Of a stretch of 64,000 bases of DNA, positions 44,567-53,299 are shown one piece after another. The notes beneath the pieces were generated by a model. It saw only the letters and a program-made list of their open reading frames with translations. It had not been told where the DNA came from and did not search any database. This DNA is from Streptomyces sp. 71268 (lineage in GTDB: Bacteria; Actinomycetota; Actinomycetes; Streptomycetales; Streptomycetaceae), in the NCBI RefSeq assembly GCF_029392895.1, contig NZ_CP114200.1, positions 3,813,001 through 3,877,000 on the forward strand. The letters run 5' to 3'. Each line of letters starts with the position of its first letter. Within the stretch, counting starts at the first letter, position 1. The translations under genes and the position numbers were made by a program.

Positions 44567-44875
44567 ATGCGGTACTGCGAACGCCATGAGATGCACAACT
44601 GCGCGGACTGCGCTCCCCGCGGCGGCGCGCCCACCAGCGAGTGGGAGGGCTGGCCGGCGGCCTCGATCATCATCCACGCCAGCGGAAAGGCCCACCTTCC
44701 CGGCTGCACGCACATCGACCCGGCCGACATCCGGCCTCCCGTCTACGGCTGGGTGCCCGCCCCCTCCCCCGGCGCGTGGCGTCGCCTCGCGCCCTCCAAC
44801 CCGCTCCGCGCCGTCCAGGGCAACACCGAGCGGACGGCCGTGAGCCGCTGTGAGACGTGTGACGCGACGCGGTAG
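44567..44875 (+). CDS. small Cys/His-rich hypothetical protein
   Basis: A 102-residue protein with three Cys/His clusters: CERHEMHNCADC at residues 4-15, CTH at about 47-49 and CETC at 95-98. These could bind one or two zinc ions. The middle contains ASIIIHASGKAHLPGCTHI, a hydrophobic strand followed by the second cluster. No known family is recognised. It follows the AraC regulator on the same strand by 92 bp and converges on the SDR gene. Confidence 0.65.
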   Translation: MRYCERHEMHNCADCAPRGGAPTSEWEGWPAASIIIHASGKAHLPGCTHIDPADIRPPVYGWVPAPSPGAWRRLAPSNPLRAVQGNTERTAVSRCETCDATR

Positions 44876-44982
44876 GGCTGCGCGGGAGGCAGCCGGCGCC
44901 ATGAGTGTGCGGGGGCGTGGGTGTGTCACCGTGGGCGCGCGCACGCCACGGCACTCGCAGCGGGCGGCCCGGGGCTCGGCGA

Positions 44983-45864
44983 TCAGTCCTCCCGGGAGGC
45001 GGCGGCCTGGTCGGCCTGGCCGCCGGTGCCCAGGGGGCCGGTGGGGCGCCAGGGGGCGGTTGCCTGGAGGCGGGGGAGTTCGCGGCGGGAGAGGCGGAGG
45101 ACGGCTGAGGGTACGGCGGCGCGCACCGGCTGGGTGAGGCGGAGCCAACCGGGCACGTAGACGGCGGTGCGGCGGCGTTCCACGGAGCGGATCAACCGGG
45201 CGGCCACCGGCTCGGGCGGCGTGCTCCGGCGGACCGGCGGGGGCATGCGGGCCCGCAGTTCGCGCAGGACGGCGTACTCGTCGAGGTCGCGGATCATGTC
45301 GGTGGCGATCCAGTTGAGGTACGCGATGCCCACGCTGACCCGCTCGTGCGCCACCTCGGCGCGGAGCGCGTGCGCGAACGCCTCCACGCCCGACTTGGCC
45401 GCGCAGTAGGCGCTCAGCAGGGGCGCCGCGCCGATGGACGCCAGGGACGCCACCTGGAGGTAGTGGCCCGCCGTGGTGAACAGGTCGGGCAGGAAGGCCC
45501 GGGCGGTCTGGGCGCTGCCGACGAGGTTGACGTCGATGACGCGGTGCCACGACCGGGGATCGGATGTGGCGAACGGGCCGCCCTCGGCGATGCCCGCGTT
45601 CGCGATCACCACCGAGGCGGGCCCGAGTCGTCGGCGTACCTCGCGAGCCGCCGCGTCGAGTGCCGCCTGGTCGGTCACGTCGACCGTCAGCGGCAGGGCG
45701 GCGGTGGGCAGGGAGTCGGCCACCGCGCGCAGGGCGGCCGGCTCGTGCCCCAGCAGCGCGAGGCGGGCGCCCCGGTCGGCGGCCTCCCGGGCCAGGGCCG
45801 CGCCGATGCCGCGCGCCGCCCCGGTCACCACCACCGTGCGGTGTTCGAGCGGACTGCCGCCCAT
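44983..45864 (-). CDS. short-chain dehydrogenase/reductase
   Basis: A 293-residue classical SDR. Cofactor loop VVVTGAARGIGAALAREA (TGxxxGxG, about 12-22), DVTDQAAL, NAG in VVIANAGIAEG, catalytic Ser in LQVASLASIGAAP and the YxxxK of SAYCAAKSGVEAF. The C-terminal 60 residues (RLTQPVRAAVPSAVLRLSRR) are amphipathic and may bind membrane. AAGGAG with nine-base spacing selects ATG 45864. It follows the FAD oxidoreductase gene on the same strand, which suggests joint action on a lipophilic substrate. Confidence 0.9.
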   Translation of the reverse strand: MGGSPLEHRTVVVTGAARGIGAALAREAADRGARLALLGHEPAALRAVADSLPTAALPLTVDVTDQAALDAAAREVRRRLGPASVVIANAGIAEGGPFATSDPRSWHRVIDVNLVGSAQTARAFLPDLFTTAGHYLQVASLASIGAAPLLSAYCAAKSGVEAFAHALRAEVAHERVSVGIAYLNWIATDMIRDLDEYAVLRELRARMPPPVRRSTPPEPVAARLIRSVERRRTAVYVPGWLRLTQPVRAAVPSAVLRLSRRELPRLQATAPWRPTGPLGTGGQADQAAASRED

Positions 45865-45990
45865 GGCCACCTGCTCCTTCTGTGCGTGCTGTCGTTCTCC
45901 TCGGGTGTGTGCTCGCGCGGCCGGTCGTGCGGGCGGTCGTCTCGGCGAGAGTCGCGGCGTACGGTCAACTCGGCTGCCGCGTGCGGGGGT

Positions 45991-47670
45991 TCAGCGTTTT
46001 CGGCCGGTGCGGTCGCGGGCCGTGAGGAGGCGTTGGGCGCGAGCCAGGCCGGGTGGGAGGTGGCGGCGGAGGGCGGCGCGGGCGGCGTTGGCGCCGGGGG
46101 CGCCGTGTACGCCGCCGCCCGGGTGGGCGCTGGCGGAGGCGAGGAACAGGCCCGCCACGGGGGTCTCGGGGCGGCCGAGGCCCGGTACGGGGCGGAAGAC
46201 CAACTGTTGGTGGAGGGCGGTCGTGCCGCTGTTGAGGGCGCCGTTCATCAGGTTGGCGTCCATTGCCTGGAGGGTGGGCGGCGCCAGGACGCGGCGGGCG
46301 CGGATCAGCGCGCGGAAGCCCGGCGCGAACCGCTCCACCTGCTGCTCGACGCGGTCCGCCATGCGGTTGCGCGCGTCGGGGTGCCAGTCGCCCGTGATGC
46401 CCTGGTCGCCGGCGTCCCCGGTGATCTTGTGTGGAACGTGGGTGTAGGCCCAGGCCGCCTCGGTGCCCTGGGGCGAGCGGCTGGGGTCGGACCGGGTCAT
46501 CTGGCCGAACAGCAGGAAGGGGCGGTCGGGGACCTGGCGCATGGCGATCTGGGCGGCGAAGCGCGTCAGTTCGTTCACGCCGTCGGCCACGTGCACGGTC
46601 CCGGCCCGCGCCGCCTGTTCGGCCCGCCAGGGCACCGGGCCATCCAGCGCCCAGTCCACCTTGAAGGTCGCGAAGTCCCACTGGAAGCGTCGCAGGTCGG
46701 ACAGGAGTTGGTCGGGCAGGTGCGCCGGGGCGACAAGGTCGCCGTAGAGGGCGGGGGCGGACACGTCCGCGAGCACCGCCCGGCCGGCCTCGACGGTCTC
46801 GCCGCCCGCCGTCCGTACGCCCACCGCGCGCCCGTCCCGTACCACCACGGACTCGACGCGCTGCCCGCAGCGAACCTGCCCGCCCAGCGACTCCAGGCGC
46901 CGGACCAGGGCCCGAGTCAGGGCGCCGGAGCCGCCGACGGGCACGGGGAAGCCGTAGGTCTGGCCGAGCATGGCCATCAGCCAGCCGAAGCCGCCGCTGC
47001 CGGCCGATTCCGGGGCGAGGTCGGCGTGCAGCGCGTTGCCGGCCAGCAGCAGCCTGCCGCCCTGGCCGGTGAACTCCTCCTCGCCCATCCGGCGCACCGG
47101 CAGCGTGAACATGCGCGCCAAGCGCAGCCCGCCGGCCGCGCGGAGCCGCAGCGCCAGCCGGGCGCCGGCCCGCACCGGTGGGAACGGGGTGAACAACGCG
47201 TCCAGCAGGTCGGGGCGCACCCGGTCCCACGCGTCGTGCAGCCGCCGCCAGGCATCCCCGTCGCCGGGCGCGAAGGCGTCGAGGGACGCGGCGGTGGTGT
47301 CGACGCGCCGGTCAAGCACGGCGCACGAGCCGTCGCTGAGCGGGTGCGCCAACACGTGCGGCGCGTGGCTCCAGCGCAGGCCGTGGTCCTGGAGCCGGAG
47401 CCCGGCCAGTACGGGGGAGGCGGCGGCCAGCGGGTAGAAGGAGCTGAACAGGTCGTTGGTGAACGCGGGGTCGACCCCCTGGTCGTGGCGGACCGCCCCG
47501 CCGGGTTCGGGCTGTTCCTCCAGGACCAGGACGTTCCAACCGGCGTCGGCCAGCAGGTTGGCGGCCACCAGGCCGTTGGGCCCGGCGCCGATGACCACGG
47601 CGTCCGTCGTCGTCCCCGGCGTCACCCGTGTCGTCCCTTCCGTCGCGGCCCCGTCGTGTTCCCCCGCCAT
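45991..47670 (-). CDS. FAD-dependent oxidoreductase, phytoene-desaturase-like
   Basis: A 559-residue flavoenzyme. DAVVIGAGPNGLVAANLLAD (about 23-42) is the dinucleotide loop, LVLEEQPEPGGAVRHD the ribose-binding strand, then PVPVGGSGALTRALVRRLES and VRCGQRVESVVVRDGRAVGVRT as in CrtI/NDP-family isoprenoid desaturases. The end LFLASASAHPGGGVHGAPGANAA is the second FAD site. The ATG at 47670 shares one base with the stop of the preceding SRPBCC gene (TGATG). No carotenoid biosynthesis genes are adjacent, so the substrate is open. Confidence 0.9.
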   Translation of the reverse strand: MAGEHDGAATEGTTRVTPGTTTDAVVIGAGPNGLVAANLLADAGWNVLVLEEQPEPGGAVRHDQGVDPAFTNDLFSSFYPLAAASPVLAGLRLQDHGLRWSHAPHVLAHPLSDGSCAVLDRRVDTTAASLDAFAPGDGDAWRRLHDAWDRVRPDLLDALFTPFPPVRAGARLALRLRAAGGLRLARMFTLPVRRMGEEEFTGQGGRLLLAGNALHADLAPESAGSGGFGWLMAMLGQTYGFPVPVGGSGALTRALVRRLESLGGQVRCGQRVESVVVRDGRAVGVRTAGGETVEAGRAVLADVSAPALYGDLVAPAHLPDQLLSDLRRFQWDFATFKVDWALDGPVPWRAEQAARAGTVHVADGVNELTRFAAQIAMRQVPDRPFLLFGQMTRSDPSRSPQGTEAAWAYTHVPHKITGDAGDQGITGDWHPDARNRMADRVEQQVERFAPGFRALIRARRVLAPPTLQAMDANLMNGALNSGTTALHQQLVFRPVPGLGRPETPVAGLFLASASAHPGGGVHGAPGANAARAALRRHLPPGLARAQRLLTARDRTGRKR

Positions 47671-48173
47671 CACTCGCCCTGCGGGCCGGCGGTGGTGGCC
47701 GGTGTCGTGGTCGGCGCCCGGCCGTGTTCCCGCCGCCGGTCGTCGTCGGCCTCGCAGAGCCCGGCGAGCCGGCCGAGCATCGCCCGGTGGCGCAGGTGGA
47801 TCAGCGGCTCGAACGCCGCGTTGTGCAGCCAGCCGCCCGCCCCCTGCAACGGGTGTTCGTCGACCAGGACGAGGCAGTGCTCGCCCCACGGCCGCAGCTC
47901 GATCGCGATGCGCGCGGTGCCCAGGGCGCCGGCGTGGGCCTCCAGCTCCAGCCGGCTGCCCTCCTCGCAGAAGCGGACGGTCGTCCGGTTGTTCAGCGAG
48001 ACGGGGCCGATGCGCACCTCGTAGCCGATGGCCGCGTCCGTCTGGGGCCAGTGGCCGTGGATCGGGCGTGAGGAGGACGTCCCCACCACCCATTCCGCGT
48101 AGCGGGAGCCGTCGGCGAGCACGGCCCACACGGTGCTCGGCGGGGCTTTGATCAGGCGATGGCGAACAGCCAA
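47670..48173 (-). CDS. SRPBCC family protein, TTG start
   Basis: A 167-residue START-fold protein: VRHRLIKAPPSTVWAVLADG, RYAEWVVGTSSSRPIHGHWP, IGYEVRIGPVSLNNRTTVRF, then LELEAHAGALGTARIAIELRP and HLRHRAMLGRLAGLCEADD. I chose TTG 48173 because a full AGGAGG lies six bases upstream and the fold begins right after it; an upstream extension to 48362 is not protein-like. It is the first gene of an operon with the FAD oxidoreductase (one-base overlap) and probably the SDR. It may present a hydrophobic substrate. Confidence 0.85.
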   Translation of the reverse strand: MAVRHRLIKAPPSTVWAVLADGSRYAEWVVGTSSSRPIHGHWPQTDAAIGYEVRIGPVSLNNRTTVRFCEEGSRLELEAHAGALGTARIAIELRPWGEHCLVLVDEHPLQGAGGWLHNAAFEPLIHLRHRAMLGRLAGLCEADDDRRREHGRAPTTTPATTAGPQGE

Positions 48174-48192
48174 GGCGCCTCCTCGGTTCGTC

Positions 48193-48232
48193 TGCCGTCG
48201 GATGCCGTCAGATGCCGTTCGACGCCGTCCGG
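48193..48232. repeat. 10-bp tandem repeat, four degenerate copies
   Basis: TGCCGTCGGA, TGCCGTCAGA, TGCCGTTCGA and CGCCGTCCGG follow each other without gaps just upstream of the SRPBCC operon, in its promoter region. Confidence 0.7.
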
Positions 48233-48410
48233 GGTCGTCGGACGCGTCAGCGCTCCACGAGTGCCCCGCTTCGCCTCCGTCCAACCAGCACGTTCGTCCC
48301 GGGCTCTTACGGATGAGTCCGCCGCGCCCCCGTGCGCGGCGGCCGGCCCGGATCACGGGCACGGAGGACGCCCCGGTGAGCCCCGGTGGGCGCCTGGTGG
48401 CCCGGCGCGA

Positions 48411-49334
48411 CTACCTCGGAGGGCGCAGGCGGGCGCGGTACTCCCCCGGGGCCGTGCCCCGGGCGCGTCGGAAGGCGCGGCTGAAGGCGTGCGGGGAGGC
48501 GTAGCCGACGGCGCCGGAGATCGACTCGACCGGCTCGTCGGTGTCGCGGAGCCGGACGGCCGCCAGGTCGAGCCGCCACCGCGTCACGTACGCGCCCGGC
48601 GTCTGTCCGAGGGCGGACCGGAAGTGCCTGGTCAGTGTCGCCCGGGAGACGCTCGTCGCGGCGGCCAGGGAGTGGGTGGTCCAGGGGTGCTCCGGCCGGG
48701 CGTGCACGTGTGCCAGGGCGTCGCGTACGACCGGGTCACGCATCGCGCCCAGCCACGAGGTGGACCGCTCCTCGGGGTGGCGGGCCAGCCAGGCGCGTAC
48801 GAACTGGACGAGCAGCAGGTCCACGATGCTGTTGATCGCGGCGGTGGTGCCGAGCTGCGGCTCCGCCAGCTCCGCGGCGAGGAGTTCGACGGTCCTGCTG
48901 AACTGCGCGTTCTGGCCGGCCGTGACGTGCATCGGCCGGGCGAGCGAGGTGAGCACCGGCGTGCTCACCTCCGGGTCCTGCTCGTAGTGCAGGACGATCA
49001 CCTCCGTGTGCGGCGGCGCCGAGCCCAGCCGCAGCGCCCGGCCGTCACCCATGGCCCGGGCCGCCGCCTCGCGGTCGCAGGAGCCCATCGTCACGCTGGC
49101 GGCGCCGGCGAGTCCGTGCGCGGTGCCGGGGGGCGCGAGTACGGCGTCCCCGGCCCGCACCTTAAGTGGCCGCTGGCCCGTGGTGTGGAGCCAGACCGTG
49201 CCACGGGAGACCACGTGCAGCGCCGCTCCCGGCGCGCCGTCCAGCCACAGGCCCCAGCTCCCGCCGGCCTCCACCACGACGCCCAGCGCGCCCCGCGCGC
49301 CCGACACCCGCAAGACCTCCGCCAGCACGTCCAT
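48411..49334 (-). CDS. AraC-family transcriptional regulator
   Basis: A 307-residue regulator of the cupin_6/AraC type. The sensor part begins MDVLAEVLRVSGARGALGVVV and has LKVRAGDAVLAPPGTAHGL. The DNA-binding end has HPWTTHSLAAATSVSRATLTRHF and EPVESISGAVGYASPHAFSRAF. ATG 49334 fits the family start. It lies 106 bp downstream of a quinone-oxidoreductase-like gene on the same strand, a pairing often seen where the regulator controls that enzyme. Confidence 0.92.
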   Translation of the reverse strand: MDVLAEVLRVSGARGALGVVVEAGGSWGLWLDGAPGAALHVVSRGTVWLHTTGQRPLKVRAGDAVLAPPGTAHGLAGAASVTMGSCDREAAARAMGDGRALRLGSAPPHTEVIVLHYEQDPEVSTPVLTSLARPMHVTAGQNAQFSRTVELLAAELAEPQLGTTAAINSIVDLLLVQFVRAWLARHPEERSTSWLGAMRDPVVRDALAHVHARPEHPWTTHSLAAATSVSRATLTRHFRSALGQTPGAYVTRWRLDLAAVRLRDTDEPVESISGAVGYASPHAFSRAFRRARGTAPGEYRARLRPPR

Positions 49335-49440
49335 GGGCCCATCCTCGTCCACCCCGGCCGACCGCCTCCCCGGGTGGGGAGGCGGCGTACGTACCACGCT
49401 CTCGTACGTGTCCCCGCCCACCGTGTCCCCGCCCACGGCC

Positions 49441-50358
49441 TCAGGCCACGTCGAGCACGACCTTTCCGTGCACCGTGCGCGCGAACAGCGCCCGCACGGC
49501 GTCGCCCACCTCCCGCCAGTCGCCGCGCAGGCCGACCGGGACCGTGAGCCGGCCGGCGGCGACCAGGCCCAGCAGGTCCGTCAGCTCGCCGCTGGTCGAG
49601 GTCCGGTCGCCGTAGGTGGCGATGGTGCGGGGTTCGCCGAAGCCGAACAGGGCCTCCGGCGGGAACGTGGTCGCCTCCCCCGACGAGCAACCGACCAGGT
49701 GAATGGTGCCGCCCTCGGCGAGCCGGTTCCACGCCTGGGCCACCAGCGGCCCGCCGACCGTGTCCAGGACGAGGTCGAACAGGTCCTCGGTGGCGGCCAG
49801 CTCGGCCGGGTCGGTCAGGACCGCGTCGGCGCCGAGTTCGCGCAGCCCGGCGGCCCGGCCCGGCGAACCGACGAGCGCCGTCACCCGGGCCCCGGCCAGC
49901 GCCGCCAACTGGACGGCGAAGTGCCCCACGCCACCGCTGGCGCCGGTGACCAGCACGTTCCGGGCCAACAGGGACCGCTTGCGCAGCACCCGCAGCGCGG
50001 TGACCCCGGCGATGCCCAGCGCGGCGGCGTCGGCCAGCTCCACGCCGTCGGGCACGGTGCCGAGCCAGCCGGGGCTCACGGCCACCCGCTCCGCCCACGC
50101 GTGGGGCGTCATGCCCAGCGCGACGCGCGCCCCCACCGGCGGCCCCGAGCCGTCGGCGGCGGCCCGCACCACGACCCCGGCCGCGTCGTGCCCGTGCACG
50201 GCGCCGTCCGGCCACAGGTGCAGGTAGTTCAGCTCCCCGAAGTTGAGCGCGATGTGCCGCACCTCCACCACCGCCTCCCCGACGGACGGTACGGGCTCAT
50301 CGACATCGGCGAACCGGACAGGCCCGGCTTCACCCCGGGCAACGACAAGTGCGCGCAT
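49441..50358 (-). CDS. MDR-superfamily NADPH:quinone-oxidoreductase-like protein
   Basis: A 305-residue zinc-independent medium-chain dehydrogenase/reductase. GroES-like part: HIALNFGELNYLHLWPDG, HGHDAAGVVV, VGARVALG. Rossmann part: NVLVTGASGGVGHFAVQLAALAG (AxxGxxG loop), ELGADAVL, LVLDTVGGPLVAQA. The structural zinc cysteines are absent. It is about 20 residues shorter than typical QOR. The aldehyde/quinone substrate is unknown. The neighbouring AraC regulator probably controls it. Confidence 0.9.
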   Translation of the reverse strand: MRALVVARGEAGPVRFADVDEPVPSVGEAVVEVRHIALNFGELNYLHLWPDGAVHGHDAAGVVVRAAADGSGPPVGARVALGMTPHAWAERVAVSPGWLGTVPDGVELADAAALGIAGVTALRVLRKRSLLARNVLVTGASGGVGHFAVQLAALAGARVTALVGSPGRAAGLRELGADAVLTDPAELAATEDLFDLVLDTVGGPLVAQAWNRLAEGGTIHLVGCSSGEATTFPPEALFGFGEPRTIATYGDRTSTSGELTDLLGLVAAGRLTVPVGLRGDWREVGDAVRALFARTVHGKVVLDVA

Positions 50359-50745
50359 GGGATCAACTTCCTTCTTTTCGTGGCGCTTTGGGGGTGCCGT
50401 ACGTGTCGCGCTTCTGGTGTGACCGCGGGGCGGCGTGACCGCTCGGCGGCGTAGTGACGTGGTGGCGGGGCCGTGGATCGAGGGGTGTTGACGCCGCGCC
50501 GGACGCCCCGTTGCCGCCCTCCTGGAACCCTACGCAGCGACGGGGCGGGGACCCAGTCCCGTGTGGATCAACCAGTTGGCCGTCTGTGTCAGTGCGGCGC
50601 GCGACGGGGGGCGGCCGGCGCATCCGACAGGGCGCACGGATTCACGTCCGGTTCCACCAGCCCGTACCGGTGGTGTAGTTGCCCGGGCAGCGCAAGGCAT
50701 GCCACGCCCTCGCGCGGGCGGCGGACCGGGACGGGGTGAGGGTGG
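50359..50745. other. spacer without recognisable gene
   Basis: Divergent promoter region between the MDR gene and the coiled-coil gene. Only Arg/Gly/Pro-rich chance frames are open. I see no strong palindrome. Confidence 0.45.
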
Positions 50746-51552
50746 ATGGCGTGGGTGCAGACGTTGAGTTGGGTCGTCGCGGTCTCGCTCGGCGTCCTCG
50801 CCTGTCGGTGGGCGTCCTATCCGGGCTCATGGGTCGCGATGTTCGGCGCGGAGTACGCGAAGCCACGCGGTGAGCTGCGCCGCGTCCGCGAGGAACTCAC
50901 GGCCGCCAGGCGCGCCAGCGCCCACCGACTGGAAGCAGCCACGGAGCGGCTCAGGGTGGCCAGGGCCGCGTACCAGGCCGAGGTGGACGGCGCCGAGCGA
51001 CGGCTGCGCAGCCTGCGCGCCCCCGCGCCCGGGAGCCGGGTCACCTGGCTGGGCCGGATCGCCGTGCACGAGGAGGCGCTCCGACTCTTCGACGAGGACG
51101 GCCCACTCGACGAGACGGGCCGCCACCGCACGCCCGCCAGCGGGCCCAGCACGGACCTCCCGCTCGCCACGCTCACCGTCGACTGCGCCCCGTCGGACGA
51201 CCCACCGGAGACGTGCGTGACCCTCACGTCCGGTAACTCCGTGTCGTACGAGGTCGGCTACGCCCACCGCGAGTACCCGGAGGCGAACGTGCGCCAGTTC
51301 GTGTCGGACGTACGCAGCGCCGTCGCGCGGGCGCGGGAGGCCCAGGCGGCGCGGGAGCAGCACATCGCGGCGGCCGAGGCCGACCTGGCGGCGGCCCGCG
51401 CGGCGACGGAGGACGTCGACGCCGCGCGTACGCGCGTGGAGCGGGTGAGGACGGCCGAGCGTGTGGACCCGGAGGTCAGGCGGGCCGCGGACGCGCTGGA
51501 GGCTCAACGCGACAGGTGGCACGCCATCACCGGGCGTCGGCCCTGGCGGTAG
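50746..51552 (+). CDS. membrane-anchored coiled-coil protein
   Basis: A 268-residue protein. One N-terminal hydrophobic segment (VQTLSWVVAVSLGVLACRWA, residues 4-23) is followed by a coiled coil (about 40-90, GELRRVREELTAARRASAHR), a globular middle (VTWLGRIAVHEEALRLFDED, ATLTVDCAPSDDPPETCVTL, YEVGYAHREYPEANVRQFVS) and a second coiled coil (about 185-255). The middle has a WLG...LTVDC pattern that I cannot assign. It could tether an unknown partner to the membrane. No family is recognised. Confidence 0.75.
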   Translation: MAWVQTLSWVVAVSLGVLACRWASYPGSWVAMFGAEYAKPRGELRRVREELTAARRASAHRLEAATERLRVARAAYQAEVDGAERRLRSLRAPAPGSRVTWLGRIAVHEEALRLFDEDGPLDETGRHRTPASGPSTDLPLATLTVDCAPSDDPPETCVTLTSGNSVSYEVGYAHREYPEANVRQFVSDVRSAVARAREAQAAREQHIAAAEADLAAARAATEDVDAARTRVERVRTAERVDPEVRRAADALEAQRDRWHAITGRRPWR

Positions 51553-51590
51553 GCCGCTGGCGGCCGGTTCCCGGGTTGCGGCGTCGCGCG

Positions 51591-51622
51591 GCGGCGCGTC
51601 AGCGCGGCGGCGCGTCAGCGCG
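51591..51622. repeat. 16-bp perfect tandem duplication
   Basis: GCGGCGCGTCAGCGCG occurs at 51591-51606 and 51607-51622. The second unit contains the stop codon of the small minus-strand frame at 51615. Confidence 0.85.
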
Positions 51623-51788
51623 CCAGCGCCCGCGCGTCGTACGGCGGCAGGGGGACGGTGCCGGGTGCCAGGTCCGGCGACGGCATGTGCCAGTGGCCCG
51701 CGCGGCCCCGTAGCACGCGGGCGCGCTGGGCGGTCCACGGGGCCCTGTCGGTCAAGAACGGCACCGTACCCGGACTATCGCGAGCCAC
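51615..51788 (-). CDS. possible 57-residue protein
   Basis: A minus-strand frame from GTG 51788 translates with mixed, protein-like composition: [38 protein letters not shown], then [11 protein letters not shown] at the end. A stop codon lies directly upstream, so the frame is bounded. GTG at 51761-51763 (PFLTDR) is an alternative start. No clear ribosome site precedes either. It lies in a 437-bp spacer (51553-51989) and diverges from the ligase gene. Function unknown; it may be chance. Confidence 0.35.
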   Translation of the reverse strand: MARDSPGTVPFLTDRAPWTAQRARVLRGRAGHWHMPSPDLAPGTVPLPPYDARALAR

Positions 51789-51989
51789 CTAGATTTGCGA
51801 CCGAGCAGGATCGGGCACGAGCGAGGCACAACCGAGCAAAGCCGAGCGGGGCCCCGGCGGGGTCGGGATGCGACCCGGGGAGAGGGCTCGCGGGCGGGCG
51901 GTGCCGGGCCAACCACGAGGCGTCCGGCTGGTGCGCACGGCCCCATCTGCTCAGGTGGGGGTGCGCGGTGCGAACGGAGAGAGCTGCCG

Positions 51990-53084
51990 ATGGCAACCGT
52001 TGGCGTGGAAGAGGAGTACCTGTTGGTTGATCGGGTGACGGGACAAACGGCACCACACGCGAAGGCCGTGCTGAGAGCGGCCGAGTTGGAGCCCCTGATC
52101 GCCGCGGAAGAGGTGCAGTTGGAGCTGTTGCAGGCACAGGTCGAGGTGGCCACGCCGGTGTGCCACACGCTGGCGGAGGCGGGAGGGCATCTGGTGCGAT
52201 TACGGGGCGCCGTGGCGGCGGCGGCGCGGGAACACGGGTGCGGTCTCCTGGTCAGCGGCACGCCACCACTCCGCGATGACGCCCCCGTGGCGGTCACCGA
52301 CGAGGCCCGGTACCGCGCCATCCAGCAGCAGGCCCCGCAACTGGTCGGGGAACAACTAGTCAACGGCATGCACGTGCACGTCGCCGTCCCCAGCCGGCGG
52401 ATGGGCGTCGAGGTGCTGAACCGGATACGGGTGTGGCTGCCCACGCTCATCGCGATGGCGGCGAACTCGCCGCTGTGGAAGGGCGACGACACCGGCTTCG
52501 CCAGTTGGCGCACGATCGTCTTCGGCCGCTGGGCGGTCGGCGGCATGCCGCCGCACTTCGCCGACGAGGACGACTACGCGCGGCGCGTCCGGCAGTTGCT
52601 CGACACCGGCGTCATCCGCGACGTGGGCCAGCTCTACTGGCAGGCGCGGCTGTCCGAGCGCTACCCGACGGTCGAGGTGCGCTCCCTGGACGTGCAACTG
52701 CGCCCGCACGAGGCCATGTTGTTCGCCGGCCTGGTGCGCGCGCTGGTCGACACCGCGATGCGGGAGGCGGAACTGGGGGTCGCGGCGCCGGAGGCCAGCG
52801 CCGAGTTGCTGCGGCTCGCGGTGTGGCAGGCCGCCCGGCACGGGCTGAGTGGCGACCTCATCGATCCGGACGGCCGGCGCCGGGCCGCCGGCGACGTGGT
52901 GCGGGACCTCCTCGCGCACGTCACGCCCGCGCTCAAGGAGGCCGGTGACACGCGTGAGGTGACGAGCCTGACCCACCGGCTGCTCAGCGAGGGCACCGGC
53001 GCCGACCGGCAGCGCCGGGCCCTGGCCGCCGGCGGGCTGCCCGCGGTGGTGGAGATGATCGCCGCGGCCGGCGACCTGCGCTGA
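51990..53084 (+). CDS. YbdK-type glutamate-cysteine ligase family protein
   Basis: A 364-residue carboxylate-amine ligase of the GCS2 family that couples an amino-acid carboxylate to an amine with [23 protein letters not shown] opens the family; [33 protein letters not shown] (metal/ATP site), [20 protein letters not shown] and [19 protein letters not shown] follow in order. GGAGAGAG lies seven bases before ATG 51990. Streptomyces make mycothiol and ergothioneine rather than glutathione, so the product is uncertain; an EgtA-like or other gamma-glutamyl role is possible. Confidence 0.92.
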   Translation: MATVGVEEEYLLVDRVTGQTAPHAKAVLRAAELEPLIAAEEVQLELLQAQVEVATPVCHTLAEAGGHLVRLRGAVAAAAREHGCGLLVSGTPPLRDDAPVAVTDEARYRAIQQQAPQLVGEQLVNGMHVHVAVPSRRMGVEVLNRIRVWLPTLIAMAANSPLWKGDDTGFASWRTIVFGRWAVGGMPPHFADEDDYARRVRQLLDTGVIRDVGQLYWQARLSERYPTVEVRSLDVQLRPHEAMLFAGLVRALVDTAMREAELGVAAPEASAELLRLAVWQAARHGLSGDLIDPDGRRRAAGDVVRDLLAHVTPALKEAGDTREVTSLTHRLLSEGTGADRQRRALAAGGLPAVVEMIAAAGDLR

Positions 53085-53173
53085 CGGCTCCGCCACCGGC
53101 GCTACCCCCGGCCCCGGTGCCGCCCCCCGCCGCACCACCGTTGATGGCCGCACGCGCGCGCCCTGTTGGCGGC

Positions 53174-53219
53174 GCACGCGTGCGGCTGGTGGTGGGGCAC
53201 GTGTGCGGCTGGTGGTGGG
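53174..53219. repeat. 23-bp tandem duplication
   Basis: GCACGCGTGCGGCTGGTGG-type units at 53174-53196 and 53197-53219 differ at one base. They lie between the convergent ligase and TerD genes (53085-53299), where I see no gene. Confidence 0.8.
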
Positions 53220-53299
53220 GTGCGCGGGCGCTGACTGGCGAGGGGGCACGGGGGCTGGCTGGCGGGGGGCGCGGGGGGCGGTTCGTACGCGCGCTGCGG

